This document shows, piece by piece, positions 7,055 to 15,622 of a DNA stretch of 60,759 bases. Made by a program: the position numbers and the translations under genes. Positions within the stretch are counted from its first letter, which is position 1; each line of letters begins with the position of its first letter. Source of the stretch: an uncultured Bacilli bacterium (GTDB lineage Bacteria; Bacillota_I; Bacilli_A; RF39; UBA660); the NCBI GenBank assembly GCA_944371325.1, contig CALVXO010000007.1:1-60759 (forward strand), given 5' to 3'. Under the pieces are notes generated by a model. The model ran no database searches. It was not told the origin of the DNA and saw nothing but the letters and a program-made list of their open reading frames with translations.

Positions 7055-8218
7055 TAAATTATTTTTATAAAATTTAATTATAAAAGTACTTCCTACACCT
7101 TCTTTAGAAGATACTTCTATTAAACCATTTTGTAAGTTTATTATTTTTTTAGACATATTAAGTCCAATTCCAATACTTTCTTTATTGTGATTTCCTTTAT
7201 AAAATCTTTCAAATATATGTTTAATATCTTTTTTACTAATACCTACACCATTATCAATTATTTTTATTTCAGTATAAAGCGGATTTGTACTACCTACTAT
7301 ATCTATTTTATCTTTAGTGTGTTCACAAGCATTTTTAATTATATTAAGTAATGCTTCAACAGTCCAATTTATATCAACATTTAAATTAATATCTAAAATA
7401 TCTTTAGTTAATTTAATGTTTTTAAGTTCTAATAAAACATTGATTGGCTCAATTGCCTTATCAATTAATTCTTTTAAATTTATTTTTTCTTTTTTTAATT
7501 TAACTGTGCCACTTTCTAATCTTGATAATTTAAGTAAGCTAGTTACTAACCATTCAATCCTTTCAATTTGATTTTTATTTTTAATTAAAAATTCTTTTTT
7601 AATATTATCATCTTTTTCATTAGATAAAATATCATTTATCATATACATACTAGTTAATGGTGTTTTGATTTGATGAGATATATCTTGTAAAGTTTCTTCT
7701 AAATACTTTTTCTCTTTTATTAATAACTCACTTTGTTCTTTTAATTTAATAGTCATTTTATATATATCATTTTTTAAGTTACTAATATCACCTTCACAAT
7801 AATCTTTAATATCAATTGAATAATCATCATTTAAAATATTGTTCATATATTTATCAATTTTACCTATTTTTTTATAAATATTTCTAATATATATAAAATT
7901 AATTATAAACAATACTAAAGCACTTATTAAACAATATAATACGATAATAATGTTATTATTTTTAATAGTAATTAAATTATATTCGTTTATTAAATCATTA
8001 CCTATTTCATAATTATCTTTAATTAAATAACTTGATATTATATCTTCTTTTAAATTAGGATGTTTAGTTATTAAATTACCAATTAAATAACTTTCATTAT
8101 CAATTATTTGTTTTTCATAATTATTATTAATAACATTAGAAATTAAAAAATAAAATAAAATAATAATTAAAATAGCAATAAAATTAACAATAAAATATTT
8201 TTTATTCACTATCATCAC
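7052..8218 (-). CDS. Sensor histidine kinase
   Basis: A protein of about 385 residues with two membrane helices (about 8-27 and 90-112) around a short external loop of some 60 residues. A linker follows, then a HisKA domain with the H-box DISHQIKTPLTS (phospho-acceptor His near 182) and a HATPase domain with N-box IIKNACEH, DNGVGI and SIGIGLNMSKKI. The gene overlaps the response regulator by 17 bases. The exact start is uncertain: GTG 8218 and ATG 8215 overlap the SD AGGTG, while GTG 8209 has the best spacing. The small sensing loop resembles intramembrane-sensing kinases paired with ABC transporters. Partner: the regulator at 8202; likely targets are the boxes before the ABC genes. Confidence 0.92.
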   Translation of the reverse strand: MMIVNKKYFIVNFIAILIIILFYFLISNVINNNYEKQIIDNESYLIGNLITKHPNLKEDIISSYLIKDNYEIGNDLINEYNLITIKNNNIIIVLYCLISALVLFIINFIYIRNIYKKIGKIDKYMNNILNDDYSIDIKDYCEGDISNLKNDIYKMTIKLKEQSELLIKEKKYLEETLQDISHQIKTPLTSMYMINDILSNEKDDNIKKEFLIKNKNQIERIEWLVTSLLKLSRLESGTVKLKKEKINLKELIDKAIEPINVLLELKNIKLTKDILDINLNVDINWTVEALLNIIKNACEHTKDKIDIVGSTNPLYTEIKIIDNGVGISKKDIKHIFERFYKGNHNKESIGIGLNMSKKIINLQNGLIEVSSKEGVGSTFIIKFYKNNL

Positions 8219-8867
8219 CTATTTTATACCCTATTCCTCTTACTGTTTTAATAATTTTAGGATTAGTTACATCATCTTCTATTTTCTCTCTTATTCTTTT
8301 AATATAAACAGTCAAAGTATTATCATATACATATTCTTCATTAACATCCCAAATATCAGCTAAAATCTTTTCACGAGTAAATACTTGATTAGGATTTAAA
8401 GCTAAAGTTAACAATATTTTATATTCTAAAGCAGTTAAATTAACATCTTTACCATTTTTGAATACTTTAGCTTGTTTTAAATCAATTACTATATTTTTAA
8501 TATTGATAACATCAAAATGATTATTTCTTCTTAAAACATTTTTAATTCTTGATATTAATTCTCTTGTTTTAAATGGCTTAGTTACATAATCATCTGCTCC
8601 CATATCTAATCCCATAACTATTGATGGTTCTAAATCATTAGCAGTTAAAAATATAATCGGAATATTTTTGATTTCTTTTATCTTTTTAAACAAATCAAAA
8701 CCATTTGTATCGGGTAAATTAATATCTAATAATATTAAAGAAACATTATCTAATTTATCCAAGCAATCATTTCCAATTGCTTCAACAACTTCAAAGTTTT
8801 CATATTCTAAACAATATTTTAAACCACTTCTAATTGTAGCGTCATCTTCAACAATCAATATTTTCAT
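8202..8867 (-). CDS. OmpR/PhoB-family response regulator
   Basis: A 221-residue regulator. The receiver domain has the acidic pair at 8-9, phospho-acceptor Asp 48 in LILLDINLP, Thr in FLTAND and Lys 97 in VTKPF. The C-terminal half is a winged helix ending in TVRGIGYKIG. Such proteins bind as dimers to paired half-sites. Four related boxes lie in this cluster, including one in its own promoter, so autoregulation is likely. AGGTGGGATT precedes the ATG, and a TATAAT lies about 18 bases before the start codon. Confidence 0.95.
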   Translation of the reverse strand: MKILIVEDDATIRSGLKYCLEYENFEVVEAIGNDCLDKLDNVSLILLDINLPDTNGFDLFKKIKEIKNIPIIFLTANDLEPSIVMGLDMGADDYVTKPFKTRELISRIKNVLRRNNHFDVINIKNIVIDLKQAKVFKNGKDVNLTALEYKILLTLALNPNQVFTREKILADIWDVNEEYVYDNTLTVYIKRIREKIEDDVTNPKIIKTVRGIGYKIGDDSE

Positions 8868-8912
8868 AATCCCACCTAATTAAATTATACACTAAATATT
8901 AGTAAAATGATA

Positions 8913-8926
8913 TGACAATTTTGTAA
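8913..8926. promoter_or_regulatory. Putative response-regulator box, upstream of the regulator gene
   Basis: TGACAATTTTGTAA, one mismatch from the box at 2840 and 6130. On the minus strand it is followed by ATATCATTTTA. It sits 46-59 bases before the regulator start and upstream of a TATAAT, and just left of the divergent promoter at 8934. Confidence 0.5.
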
Positions 8927-8933
8927 TTTAAAT

Positions 8934-8961
8934 TTGACAAGTAAATATAAATAAGTATAAT
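8934..8961 (+). promoter_or_regulatory. Promoter of the kinase-fold gene
   Basis: TTGACA (8934-8939), 16-base spacer, TATAAT (8956-8961). Predicted start near 8968 leaves only about 10 nt before ATG 8978, so the message has a very short leader. Confidence 0.7.
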
Positions 8962-8977
8962 AATTGTGGTGTTGAAC

Positions 8978-9730
8978 ATGAATATTATAAATATTACCGA
9001 AGAACAATTAAAAAATATGCCTATTTTATCTAATTCTAGTTATGAAAGTGTAGTTTATTTACAAAATGATAAAGTTTTTAAAATATTTAAAAGAGAAAAC
9101 GAAAATGGTGCTCAATATAATTCACAAGATTTAGAAAATAAAAGATTAAAGTTAATGCAATTAAATAAAATCAAATTAAGTTCTAATTTTGTAAAAGCTA
9201 AAGATTTAATATTTATCAATAATGAATTTAGAGGATATACAATGGATTTTATTTCTTATATTACTTTGGATGATTATTTATTTAAATCAAAAAAAGATAA
9301 AATATTTTTATTAAAAGCTGTACGAGAATTAATAAAAGAAGCACACTCTAATAATATTATTTTAGGTGACATTAATTGCAACAATATATTAATAAATAAT
9401 AACAAAATATATATGTGTGACTTAGATAATTCCACAATTGGAAAATATAAAACAGATAGTTTTCCAAAAAGGTTAACGGACCAGTATTTGTATAACTTAC
9501 CATTAGATGAAAGAATTGATTGGTTTTTATATGATATAGTAATTTTATATATGTTTTATCATCGAGATCCTATTGTCATATTAAACGAAAGAATAATGAA
9601 AAAAACACAATTAGTTAACAATAAAAAAATGTTGGCATTATATAATCAACTATTAGATTTTAAAAATCAAGATTATAATCCACCAGATATCTTAGATGCA
9701 ATTGAAAAGAAAAAAAGATTCTTTATTTAA
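8978..9730 (+). CDS. Divergent protein-kinase-fold protein
   Basis: About 250 residues from ATG 8978; a GTG at 8966 in frame lies too close to the promoter. The layout fits an eukaryote-like kinase fold: SYESVVYLQNDKVFKIFK with the ATP-site Lys, the catalytic-loop equivalent GDINCNNILI (HRDxxxxN-like, His replaced by Gly) and DLDN in place of DFG. It lacks membrane or sensor domains. Similar small cytoplasmic proteins occur widely in gut Firmicutes; substrate unknown. It stands alone, divergent from the regulator and convergent with the exporter gene, sharing a terminator with it. Confidence 0.6.
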   Translation: MNIINITEEQLKNMPILSNSSYESVVYLQNDKVFKIFKRENENGAQYNSQDLENKRLKLMQLNKIKLSSNFVKAKDLIFINNEFRGYTMDFISYITLDDYLFKSKKDKIFLLKAVRELIKEAHSNNIILGDINCNNILINNNKIYMCDLDNSTIGKYKTDSFPKRLTDQYLYNLPLDERIDWFLYDIVILYMFYHRDPIVILNERIMKKTQLVNNKKMLALYNQLLDFKNQDYNPPDILDAIEKKKRFFI

Positions 9731-9742
9731 AAAATCTTTTTT
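9711..9742. terminator. Bidirectional terminator between convergent genes
   Basis: AAAAAAGATT (9711-9720) and AATCTTTTTT (9733-9742) form a 10-bp stem with T runs on both strands. Both stop codons (9728-9730 and 9727-9729) lie in the loop, so one hairpin serves both genes. Confidence 0.75.
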
Positions 9743-10236
9743 AATATACCAAATGATAATATCATCATAATAATACCAGCCATTAATACACCAGCCATAG
9801 CTGCGATAGCAGATTTTTTCTTATTCATTCCTAGTAAAGAAGCTAAAAAACATCCAGTCCAAGCACCTGTTCCAGGTAAAGGGATACCTACAAATAATAA
9901 TAATCCTAAATAACCATATTTATCTAATTGTTCTCTTTTACTTAAACATTTATCTTCTATTTTTGTTATTATTTTATCAAAAAATTTTATTTTTCTTAAT
10001 AATTTAAATATAATATCTAACAAATATAAAGCAATAGGAATAACTATTATATTTCCTAATAAACAAATAATAAAACTATTTTTAGGATCCATATTTAATA
10101 AAGCAGCTGCTAAGATGCCTCCTCTTAATTCTAAAATAGGTGTCATCGATATTAAAAATATTAATATTTCTTTACCATAACTAATACTAGTTATTCCACC
10201 AAATAAATTTATAAATATCTCAACAATTTTTTCCAT
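9727..10236 (-). CDS. Small multi-drug export family protein (COG2426/SMP)
   Basis: A 169-residue protein with about four or five hydrophobic segments. It contains the family hallmarks MTPILELRGGI near 30-40 and PLPGTGAWTGC near 115-125, and a C-terminal helix pair. Members of this family are annotated as small multidrug exporters on limited evidence, so the transport role is uncertain. It is the last gene of the tex - lipoprotein - lipoprotein operon, 3 bases after the preceding stop, with TAAGGAGGTAATAA before the ATG. Confidence 0.85.
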   Translation of the reverse strand: MEKIVEIFINLFGGITSISYGKEILIFLISMTPILELRGGILAAALLNMDPKNSFIICLLGNIIVIPIALYLLDIIFKLLRKIKFFDKIITKIEDKCLSKREQLDKYGYLGLLLFVGIPLPGTGAWTGCFLASLLGMNKKKSAIAAMAGVLMAGIIMMILSFGILKKIF

Positions 10237-10239
10237 TTA

Positions 10240-10776
10240 TTACCTCCTTAACTTTTGTGCTAAAGAATTATAAGTATCATATAATTCTTTTTTTTCATCT
10301 TCATTTAAGTTAACATTATTATCAATAGTTCCATAATGATTTCCAACAACTTTACCATTATTTACAAAGTATACATCAGGTACTGATAATATCTTTTGAT
10401 TATCTTCATTAGTTTGTAAATATTCATTTAAAATTCCAATCATTTTAGCAAAGTTTTCAGTATCATTTTCAGTCAAATTACTAGGACTATAATAATATAA
10501 ATCTAACTTATTTTTATTTGCTACTTCTAACAATGTTTCAACAACAGAACGCGTCATTCCATCATTAGCAATACCTAAAAATAATATACCAGTATCATTT
10601 TCTAAAAAAGTTACAACTTCATCAATCGTTAAATATTTAATACTATACTTACTATCAATATTAACTTCTATATTTTCATTATTTAAAGATTCATATTCTT
10701 CTTTAAATTTATCAATATCACTAGATTTACTACTACACCCTACCAATAATAAAATTATTAACAATAACTTTTTCAT
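10240..10776 (-). CDS. Lipoprotein with thioredoxin-like fold lacking the Cys pair
   Basis: 178 residues. Signal peptide with lipobox LVGC (Cys about 14), then Ser-rich linker. The body has a thioredoxin-like arrangement: TIDEVVTFLENDTGILFLG (strand), then NDGMTRSV where an active-site CxxC would stand, and later LSVPDVYFVNNGKVVG, which fits the cis-Pro strand. Without the cysteines it cannot be an oxidoreductase; a binding or chaperone role outside the membrane is possible. It overlaps no neighbour but lies between two short-spaced genes of the same operon. Confidence 0.7.
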   Translation of the reverse strand: MKKLLLIILLLVGCSSKSSDIDKFKEEYESLNNENIEVNIDSKYSIKYLTIDEVVTFLENDTGILFLGIANDGMTRSVVETLLEVANKNKLDLYYYSPSNLTENDTENFAKMIGILNEYLQTNEDNQKILSVPDVYFVNNGKVVGNHYGTIDNNVNLNEDEKKELYDTYNSLAQKLRR

Positions 10777-10783
10777 ATTTCAC

Positions 10784-11191
10784 CTACTCACATGTATACC
10801 CTAATTCTTTTAATTTATTTACCAAATCTGTCCTACTTTTTTTAATATAAAATTTATCTAATATTTCTTCTTCACTATCCAAAGGAATATCATATTCTAT
10901 TTTATATTGATTTTCTGTATCTGTTATCACATTATATTTTAAATTTGAATAATTATTTTGTGTCTCTAATGATAATTTAATAGAAGATATTGTATTAACA
11001 TCACTATCAACATTATCATAGCTTATTTTTATATCTTTAATTATATCATTTTTAAAACCAAAAGTATAGGTAATAGTAGTAGTTAATGTATTAGCTTTTT
11101 CTTGCTTTTCGCAACTTTTAACTAAATAGCCACTATTTTCAAAACAACCAGTTAATATAAAACAACTTAATAATATAATAAATTTTTTCAT
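10784..11191 (-). CDS. Small lipoprotein, YehR/DUF1307-like
   Basis: 135 residues with a clear lipoprotein signal (FILTGC, Cys about 16). The mature part is a small beta-rich domain with three Cys residues (GYLVKSCEKQ... and C-terminal GYTCE). The pattern SCEKQEKANTLTTTITYTFGF recalls DUF1307 lipoproteins, a weak match from memory. Probably cell-surface; function unknown. Five bases separate it from tex, so it is cotranscribed. Confidence 0.6.
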   Translation of the reverse strand: MKKFIILLSCFILTGCFENSGYLVKSCEKQEKANTLTTTITYTFGFKNDIIKDIKISYDNVDSDVNTISSIKLSLETQNNYSNLKYNVITDTENQYKIEYDIPLDSEEEILDKFYIKKSRTDLVNKLKELGYTCE

Positions 11192-11196
11192 ATTTT

Positions 11197-13320
11197 TTAC
11201 CTTTCTAATAATGATAAAGAAACTTTATTTTTTTCTAAATTAATATCATCGACATAACAATCTACTATATCACCAACATTAACAACTTCCATTGGATGTT
11301 TTATATATTTATTAGTTAATTTAGATATATGCGCTAAGCCATCATTTTTTAAACCAATATCAATAAATACTCCAAAGTCAACAACATTTCTTACTGTTCC
11401 TTGTAATTTCATACCTACTTTTAAATCTTCAATATGTAAAATATCACTTTTTAAAATTGGTTTAGGCATTTCATCACGTGGATCACGATTAGGTTTTTTT
11501 AATGAATCTACTATATCTTGTAATGTATAAACATCAGTATTTAATTTTTTACTATATTCGTCAATATCAATATTTAAATTATTTATCTTTTCACTACCTA
11601 AATCTTTAATATCTAAATTTAACATATCCAATAATTTTAATGTAATATCATAACTTTCTGGGTGAATACTAGTTACATCTAAAGGATTTGTTCCATCAAC
11701 TACTCTTAAAAATCCAATTGCTTGTTCATAAGTTTTATCAGATAATAATTTTTTTAATTCTTTTCTATTTTGTATTCTATTTTTATTACGATATTCTAAT
11801 ATTTTATCAATATTTTTTTTAGTTATACCTGATACATATTTAAACAAAAATGGACTTGCTGTATTAACATTTACACCAACTTTATTAACAGCACTACTAA
11901 CTACAAAATCTAAACTTTCTGTTAATTTTTTGTTTGAAACATCATGTTGATATAACCCAACACCTATACTTTCTGGTTCAATTTTAACTAGTTCAGCTAA
12001 AGGATCTTGTAATCTTCTACCAATACTAATAGCACTTCTTTTTTCAACAGTTAAATCTGGAAATTCTTCAATAGCAATCTTACTAGCAGAATAAACACTA
12101 GCCCCTGCTTCACTTACTATTATATATTCTACTTTTCTGTCACTTTCTTTTATAACATCAGCGATAAAGGCTTCACTTTCTCTTGAAGCAGTTCCATTAC
12201 CAATTGCTATAATATCAATGTTATATTTTTTAATTAAATCTAATACTATTTTTTTAGCTTCATCATATTTTTTTACTGGTTCATGAGGATAGATGACTGC
12301 TATTTCTAAAGTTTGACCAACTGGAGATAAAACCGCTAATTTACAACCAGTTCTATATGCTGGATCTAAACCTAATACCATTTTATCTTTCATTGGTGGC
12401 TGTAATAATAATTTTTCTAAATTTTTGCCAAAATTATCAATAGCTACTTCTTCCGCTTTTTCTGTTAATTCACTTCTTATTTCTCTTTCAATAGATGGTT
12501 CAATTAACCTTTTGTAAGCATCATTTATAGCATCTATTACTATATCTACAACAACTGATTTATTATTTTTAATTATTTTTGATTTTAAATTATTTATTAT
12601 ATCTTCTTTATTAATATCAATATTAACAGTTATTACTTTTTCTTTTTCCGCACGATTGATAGCTAAAATACGATGAGGTTTTATTTCTCTTACTTTTTCT
12701 TGATAATTATAATACATCTCATAAACCTTATTTTCATCAACAGCATCTTTTTTTAATTTGGTAACTATTACACCATTTCTAAAAGTATAATTTCTAATTG
12801 ATTTACGATAGTGTGCATTATCACTAATCCACTCAGCAATTATATATTTAGCTCCTTGTTTAGCATCTTCAATAGTTTTAACTTTATCATTAATAAATTT
12901 AGAATAATCAATTTCTCTATTAGGAAAAGACATAATTATTTTAGCTAAAGGTTCTAATCCATTGTTAATAGCATCAGTAGCCTTTGTTTTTTTCTTTTCT
13001 TTATAAGGTCTATACAAATCTTCAACTTCTACTAATTTACTAGCATTTAATATACTATTTTTTAATTCATCAGTTAATAATCCTTTTTCATCTATTAATC
13101 TAATTACATCTTCTTTTCTTTTTAATAAATTAACTTGATATTCATATATTTCATTAATTTTTCTTATTTGTTCTTCATTCAAAGCTCCAGTTGCTTCTTT
13201 TCTATATCTTGCAATAAAAGGTATTGTATTACCTTCACTTAACAACTTTAAAACAGTTTCTACTTGTTTTTGCTTTATATTTAATTCTATACTTGTATTT
13301 TTTATAATGTTTTCATTCAT
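11197..13320 (-). CDS. tex: Tex family RNA-binding transcription accessory protein
   Basis: 707 residues, the usual Tex length. Order of domains: N-terminal helical Tex domain containing GNTIPFIARYRKEATG near 30-45, the YqgF/RNase H-like domain (about 315-440, MVLGLDPAYRTGCK), the helix-hairpin-helix segment (about 480-560) and a C-terminal S1 domain from about 635 (GTVRNVVDFGVFIDIG). Tex binds nucleic acid and affects transcription; it is essential in some bacteria. It heads the operon ending at 9727 and has an extended -10 promoter. Confidence 0.97.
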   Translation of the reverse strand: MNENIIKNTSIELNIKQKQVETVLKLLSEGNTIPFIARYRKEATGALNEEQIRKINEIYEYQVNLLKRKEDVIRLIDEKGLLTDELKNSILNASKLVEVEDLYRPYKEKKKTKATDAINNGLEPLAKIIMSFPNREIDYSKFINDKVKTIEDAKQGAKYIIAEWISDNAHYRKSIRNYTFRNGVIVTKLKKDAVDENKVYEMYYNYQEKVREIKPHRILAINRAEKEKVITVNIDINKEDIINNLKSKIIKNNKSVVVDIVIDAINDAYKRLIEPSIEREIRSELTEKAEEVAIDNFGKNLEKLLLQPPMKDKMVLGLDPAYRTGCKLAVLSPVGQTLEIAVIYPHEPVKKYDEAKKIVLDLIKKYNIDIIAIGNGTASRESEAFIADVIKESDRKVEYIIVSEAGASVYSASKIAIEEFPDLTVEKRSAISIGRRLQDPLAELVKIEPESIGVGLYQHDVSNKKLTESLDFVVSSAVNKVGVNVNTASPFLFKYVSGITKKNIDKILEYRNKNRIQNRKELKKLLSDKTYEQAIGFLRVVDGTNPLDVTSIHPESYDITLKLLDMLNLDIKDLGSEKINNLNIDIDEYSKKLNTDVYTLQDIVDSLKKPNRDPRDEMPKPILKSDILHIEDLKVGMKLQGTVRNVVDFGVFIDIGLKNDGLAHISKLTNKYIKHPMEVVNVGDIVDCYVDDINLEKNKVSLSLLER

Positions 13321-13343
13321 TTTATTACCTTCCTTACTAATAA

Positions 13344-13352
13344 ATTATATCA
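13344..13352 (-). promoter_or_regulatory. Extended -10 promoter of tex
   Basis: Minus strand TGATATAAT (13352-13344), the TGnTATAAT form used repeatedly in this window. No convincing -35 is needed. Confidence 0.6.
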
Positions 13353-13361
13353 TATTTAAAT

Positions 13362-13392
13362 TAAAATAAAAAGTATTGACAAATCAATACTT
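13362..13392 (-). terminator. Terminator of the DUF6273-like gene
   Basis: Minus strand AAGTATTG (13392-13385), loop, CAATACTT (13378-13371), then TTTATTTT. The first arm contains the end of the gene stopping at 13384. Confidence 0.7.
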
Positions 13393-14331
13393 ATAAATAG
13401 TTATAACTGGACGAATACCTAAATTTTCTAAACTTACATCAGTTGTTGTTATTTCATTATTAGTTACACTCCAAGCATAAAAAGATTTACTTGATGAAGT
13501 ACTTAACCAATAACCAGAACCTGATTCTAAATTATCATACAAATATTTTTCATTTTTTAATTTATTAATATCACTGTAAGTAGGTAAGGTTGCTCGCATA
13601 TTTTCATAAATATCATGATACTTATTATTATCATCTACAATCTTAACATTTCTAGATTCAATATTAGTCCAATTATTAGTTTGGTTTTTCAAATAAGTTA
13701 TTGCTTCAGTAGGTCCTTCTAAATTATCAGATGGTGCATACATTACTTTATTAACTAAATTTTTATTCATAATAAGTTTTACTTTTTCACCATCATCTTC
13801 TAAAACATAAAATTTATAATCTTCTAAATCATTTACTTGAATAACAAATGGAGTCCCAGCTTTACAAATACCATTTGTAACACAACTATCAATAGTTTCA
13901 ACACCTAGATTTAAGTCAATAGTGGCTAGTTCAAATAATAATTTACCTTTTTCTACACTTCTTTTTTGACTTTTTATACCTTCATATAATTTATTATATT
14001 CATCATTTTGTTCATAAACTTTATCATAAAAATAATAATTACCGCTATTATTTATTGTGCAATTATGTAATAAAACTTTTCCTTCAGTTGAATAATATAT
14101 TTCTTGACATGAAACAGTAGAATCTATTTTTTCATTTATCGCATCTACATCAATGTCGGTTGTTTCTAATAAATAATTACCTGTTTTTACTAAATCAGAT
14201 ACTTGAATACTATAATCTTTCAATGTTTTTTCAATTGGATTAGTTTCTTCTTTTTTTAAAAAATTATTATAAACAGAGTAACCAATTATAATTAATAATA
14301 TCAAAGTTAAAATCACACTTAATTTTTTCAT
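13384..14331 (-). CDS. Secreted/anchored protein with DUF6273-like C-terminus
   Basis: 315 residues. A single N-terminal hydrophobic segment (about 4-22) serves as signal anchor. The external part has four Cys and a C-terminal block GYWLSTSSSKSFYAWSV...LGIRPVITI. This block is typical of surface proteins and pilin-like proteins of low-GC gut bacteria and is related to the DUF6273 fold (a C-type-lectin-like shape by analogy). Function unknown. It is monocistronic, with its own extended -10 (TGATATAAT at 14371-14363) and terminator. Confidence 0.6.
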   Translation of the reverse strand: MKKLSVILTLILLIIIGYSVYNNFLKKEETNPIEKTLKDYSIQVSDLVKTGNYLLETTDIDVDAINEKIDSTVSCQEIYYSTEGKVLLHNCTINNSGNYYFYDKVYEQNDEYNKLYEGIKSQKRSVEKGKLLFELATIDLNLGVETIDSCVTNGICKAGTPFVIQVNDLEDYKFYVLEDDGEKVKLIMNKNLVNKVMYAPSDNLEGPTEAITYLKNQTNNWTNIESRNVKIVDDNNKYHDIYENMRATLPTYSDINKLKNEKYLYDNLESGSGYWLSTSSSKSFYAWSVTNNEITTTDVSLENLGIRPVITIYKY

Positions 14332-14362
14332 ATTATCCCACCTAATTATATTTTACAAATTA

Positions 14363-14371
14363 ATTATATCA
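14363..14371 (-). promoter_or_regulatory. Extended -10 promoter of the DUF6273-like gene
   Basis: Minus strand TGATATAAT (14371-14363), about 30 bases before the ATG at 14331. Confidence 0.55.
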
Positions 14372-14403
14372 CATTTAATATTTACTTTCAATAATTTTAT
14401 ATA

Positions 14404-14426
14404 TTAAAGACACCTTTTTGGTGCCT
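14404..14426 (-). terminator. Terminator of the YbjQ operon
   Basis: Minus strand GGCACC, loop AAAAA, GGTGTC (about 14425-14409), followed by TTTAATA. It is moderately strong and abuts the stop at 14425. Confidence 0.55.
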
Positions 14427-14745
14427 ATTTTGTTATATCATCCATAACTGAGAAATTACTTTGATTTTCATTTATTCTGTCATTTATTTTAATAAAATTC
14501 ATAAATATAAATACAAAAACAACAATAGCAATTATAAATATAAATAGTATAATAGCTAAATATCCAATTCCTACTCCTTTTATAATTTTTTTAGTTTTTT
14601 CTTTATTTTTATCATCTGATAAATATTCTTTTACATTATTTGCTATTTCATTTGTAGATGTTCCAATAACAGATTCATCTACATATTTTTCATCATCTGG
14701 AATATACTTTTCATCTACTCCAACATATTGACCATTTTTTTTCAT
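14425..14745 (-). CDS. Small single-span membrane protein
   Basis: 106 residues: a polar, acidic N-terminal half of about 50 residues (VDEKYIPDDEKYVDES), one membrane helix (about 55-80, rich in I, F and V) and a short tail. No family recognised. It starts 2 bases after the YbjQ stop and so is translated with it; the pair may act together at the membrane. Confidence 0.7.
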   Translation of the reverse strand: MKKNGQYVGVDEKYIPDDEKYVDESVIGTSTNEIANNVKEYLSDDKNKEKTKKIIKGVGIGYLAIILFIFIIAIVVFVFIFMNFIKINDRINENQSNFSVMDDITK

Positions 14746-14747
14746 AA

Positions 14748-15077
14748 CTACTCCTCCACTACTACAGCTGTCCCGCTAGCAACAACCATAAGCATTGTAC
14801 CTTTATCTTCAACACTAATAGTTTCAACATCAATTTTAACACCAATTAAAGCATTAGCACCTATTTTTTTAGCTCGTTCCATCATTTCTTTAATAGCGCA
14901 TGCTCTAGAATTTACTAATTCTTCCTCATATTCTTTAGATCTACCACCAATAAAATTAGTTACATTGATAGCAAAATCTTTAGCAAAATTAATTCCATTT
15001 ATTACTTCACCAAACACAATTCCACGATATTCTTTAATATTTTTCTCTTGTAAAATCGAAGATGTTGACATAATCAT
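14748..15077 (-). CDS. YbjQ/UPF0145 family protein
   Basis: 109 residues, the normal size. It shows the family pattern: N-terminal strand with YRGIVFGEVI, the central FIGGRSKEYEEEL helix region, then ACAIKEMMERAKKIGANALIGVKID and the closing strand GTMLMVVASGTAVVVE. YbjQ proteins form pentamers; a metal-binding role has been suggested but the function is not settled. ATG 15077 has GGAGGG with 6-base spacing. Transcribed from a strong promoter at 15127-15099. Confidence 0.9.
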   Translation of the reverse strand: MIMSTSSILQEKNIKEYRGIVFGEVINGINFAKDFAINVTNFIGGRSKEYEEELVNSRACAIKEMMERAKKIGANALIGVKIDVETISVEDKGTMLMVVASGTAVVVEE

Positions 15078-15098
15078 AACAATCCCTCCACTATTTTA

Positions 15099-15127
15099 AT
15101 ACTAACATATTTTATTATAAAAGTCAA
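15099..15127 (-). promoter_or_regulatory. Promoter of the YbjQ operon
   Basis: Minus strand TTGACT (15127-15122), 17 bases, TAGTAT (15104-15099) preceded by TG. The -35 directly follows the T run of the ppa terminator. Confidence 0.7.
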
Positions 15128-15157
15128 AAAAGATATTTATTTTTCTAAATACCTTTT
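15122..15157 (-). terminator. Terminator of murT-gatD-ppa
   Basis: Minus strand AAAAAGGTATTTA, loop, TAAATATCTTTTTT, overlapping the ppa stop at 15137. It has one G-U pair and a long U run. Confidence 0.7.
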
Positions 15158-15622
15158 TTTACATTCTTCAATCAATTTTAAAGCTTCATCAGTACCATGA
15201 TAATCATAAACCTTTACTTCAATATTTTGTAATGTTTTATAATTTTGAAAAAAGTTTTTAATTTCTTCTAAAGTAAAATTAGATAAATCATTTAAGCATT
15301 TAACTTCATTATATCTAGGATCAACATTTACAACAGAAATTAATTTATAATCTTCATGACCATTATCAACAACTGATAAATAACCAATTACTCGAGCTGG
15401 AACCACACATCCAGGAAAAGTAGGTTCAGATGAGATAACTAATATATCTAATGGATCACCATCATTAGCCAAAGTATTTTCGATATAACCATATTCAGCC
15501 GGATAATTCATAGCAGAATATAATACCCTATCTAATTTAATACGATTAGATTTTTTATCAATTTCAAATTTATTTTTTGTTTTTAATGGTATTTCTATTA
15601 TAGCCTCTACTACATTATTCAT
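15137..15622 (-). CDS. ppa: Soluble inorganic pyrophosphatase (family I)
   Basis: 161 residues from ATG 15622, chosen because AAGGAG lies 7 bases upstream; the frame is open 11 codons further but those lack a ribosome site. It hydrolyses pyrophosphate to phosphate and so drives biosynthetic reactions. Conserved family residues are present: EIPLKTKNKFEID, YPAEYGYIENT, then the metal-binding DGDPLDILV and later VDPRY. Cytoplasmic, Mg-dependent. It overlaps gatD by 8 bases, an unusual partner for ppa. Confidence 0.95.
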   Translation of the reverse strand: MNNVVEAIIEIPLKTKNKFEIDKKSNRIKLDRVLYSAMNYPAEYGYIENTLANDGDPLDILVISSEPTFPGCVVPARVIGYLSVVDNGHEDYKLISVVNVDPRYNEVKCLNDLSNFTLEEIKNFFQNYKTLQNIEVKVYDYHGTDEALKLIEECKKRYLEK

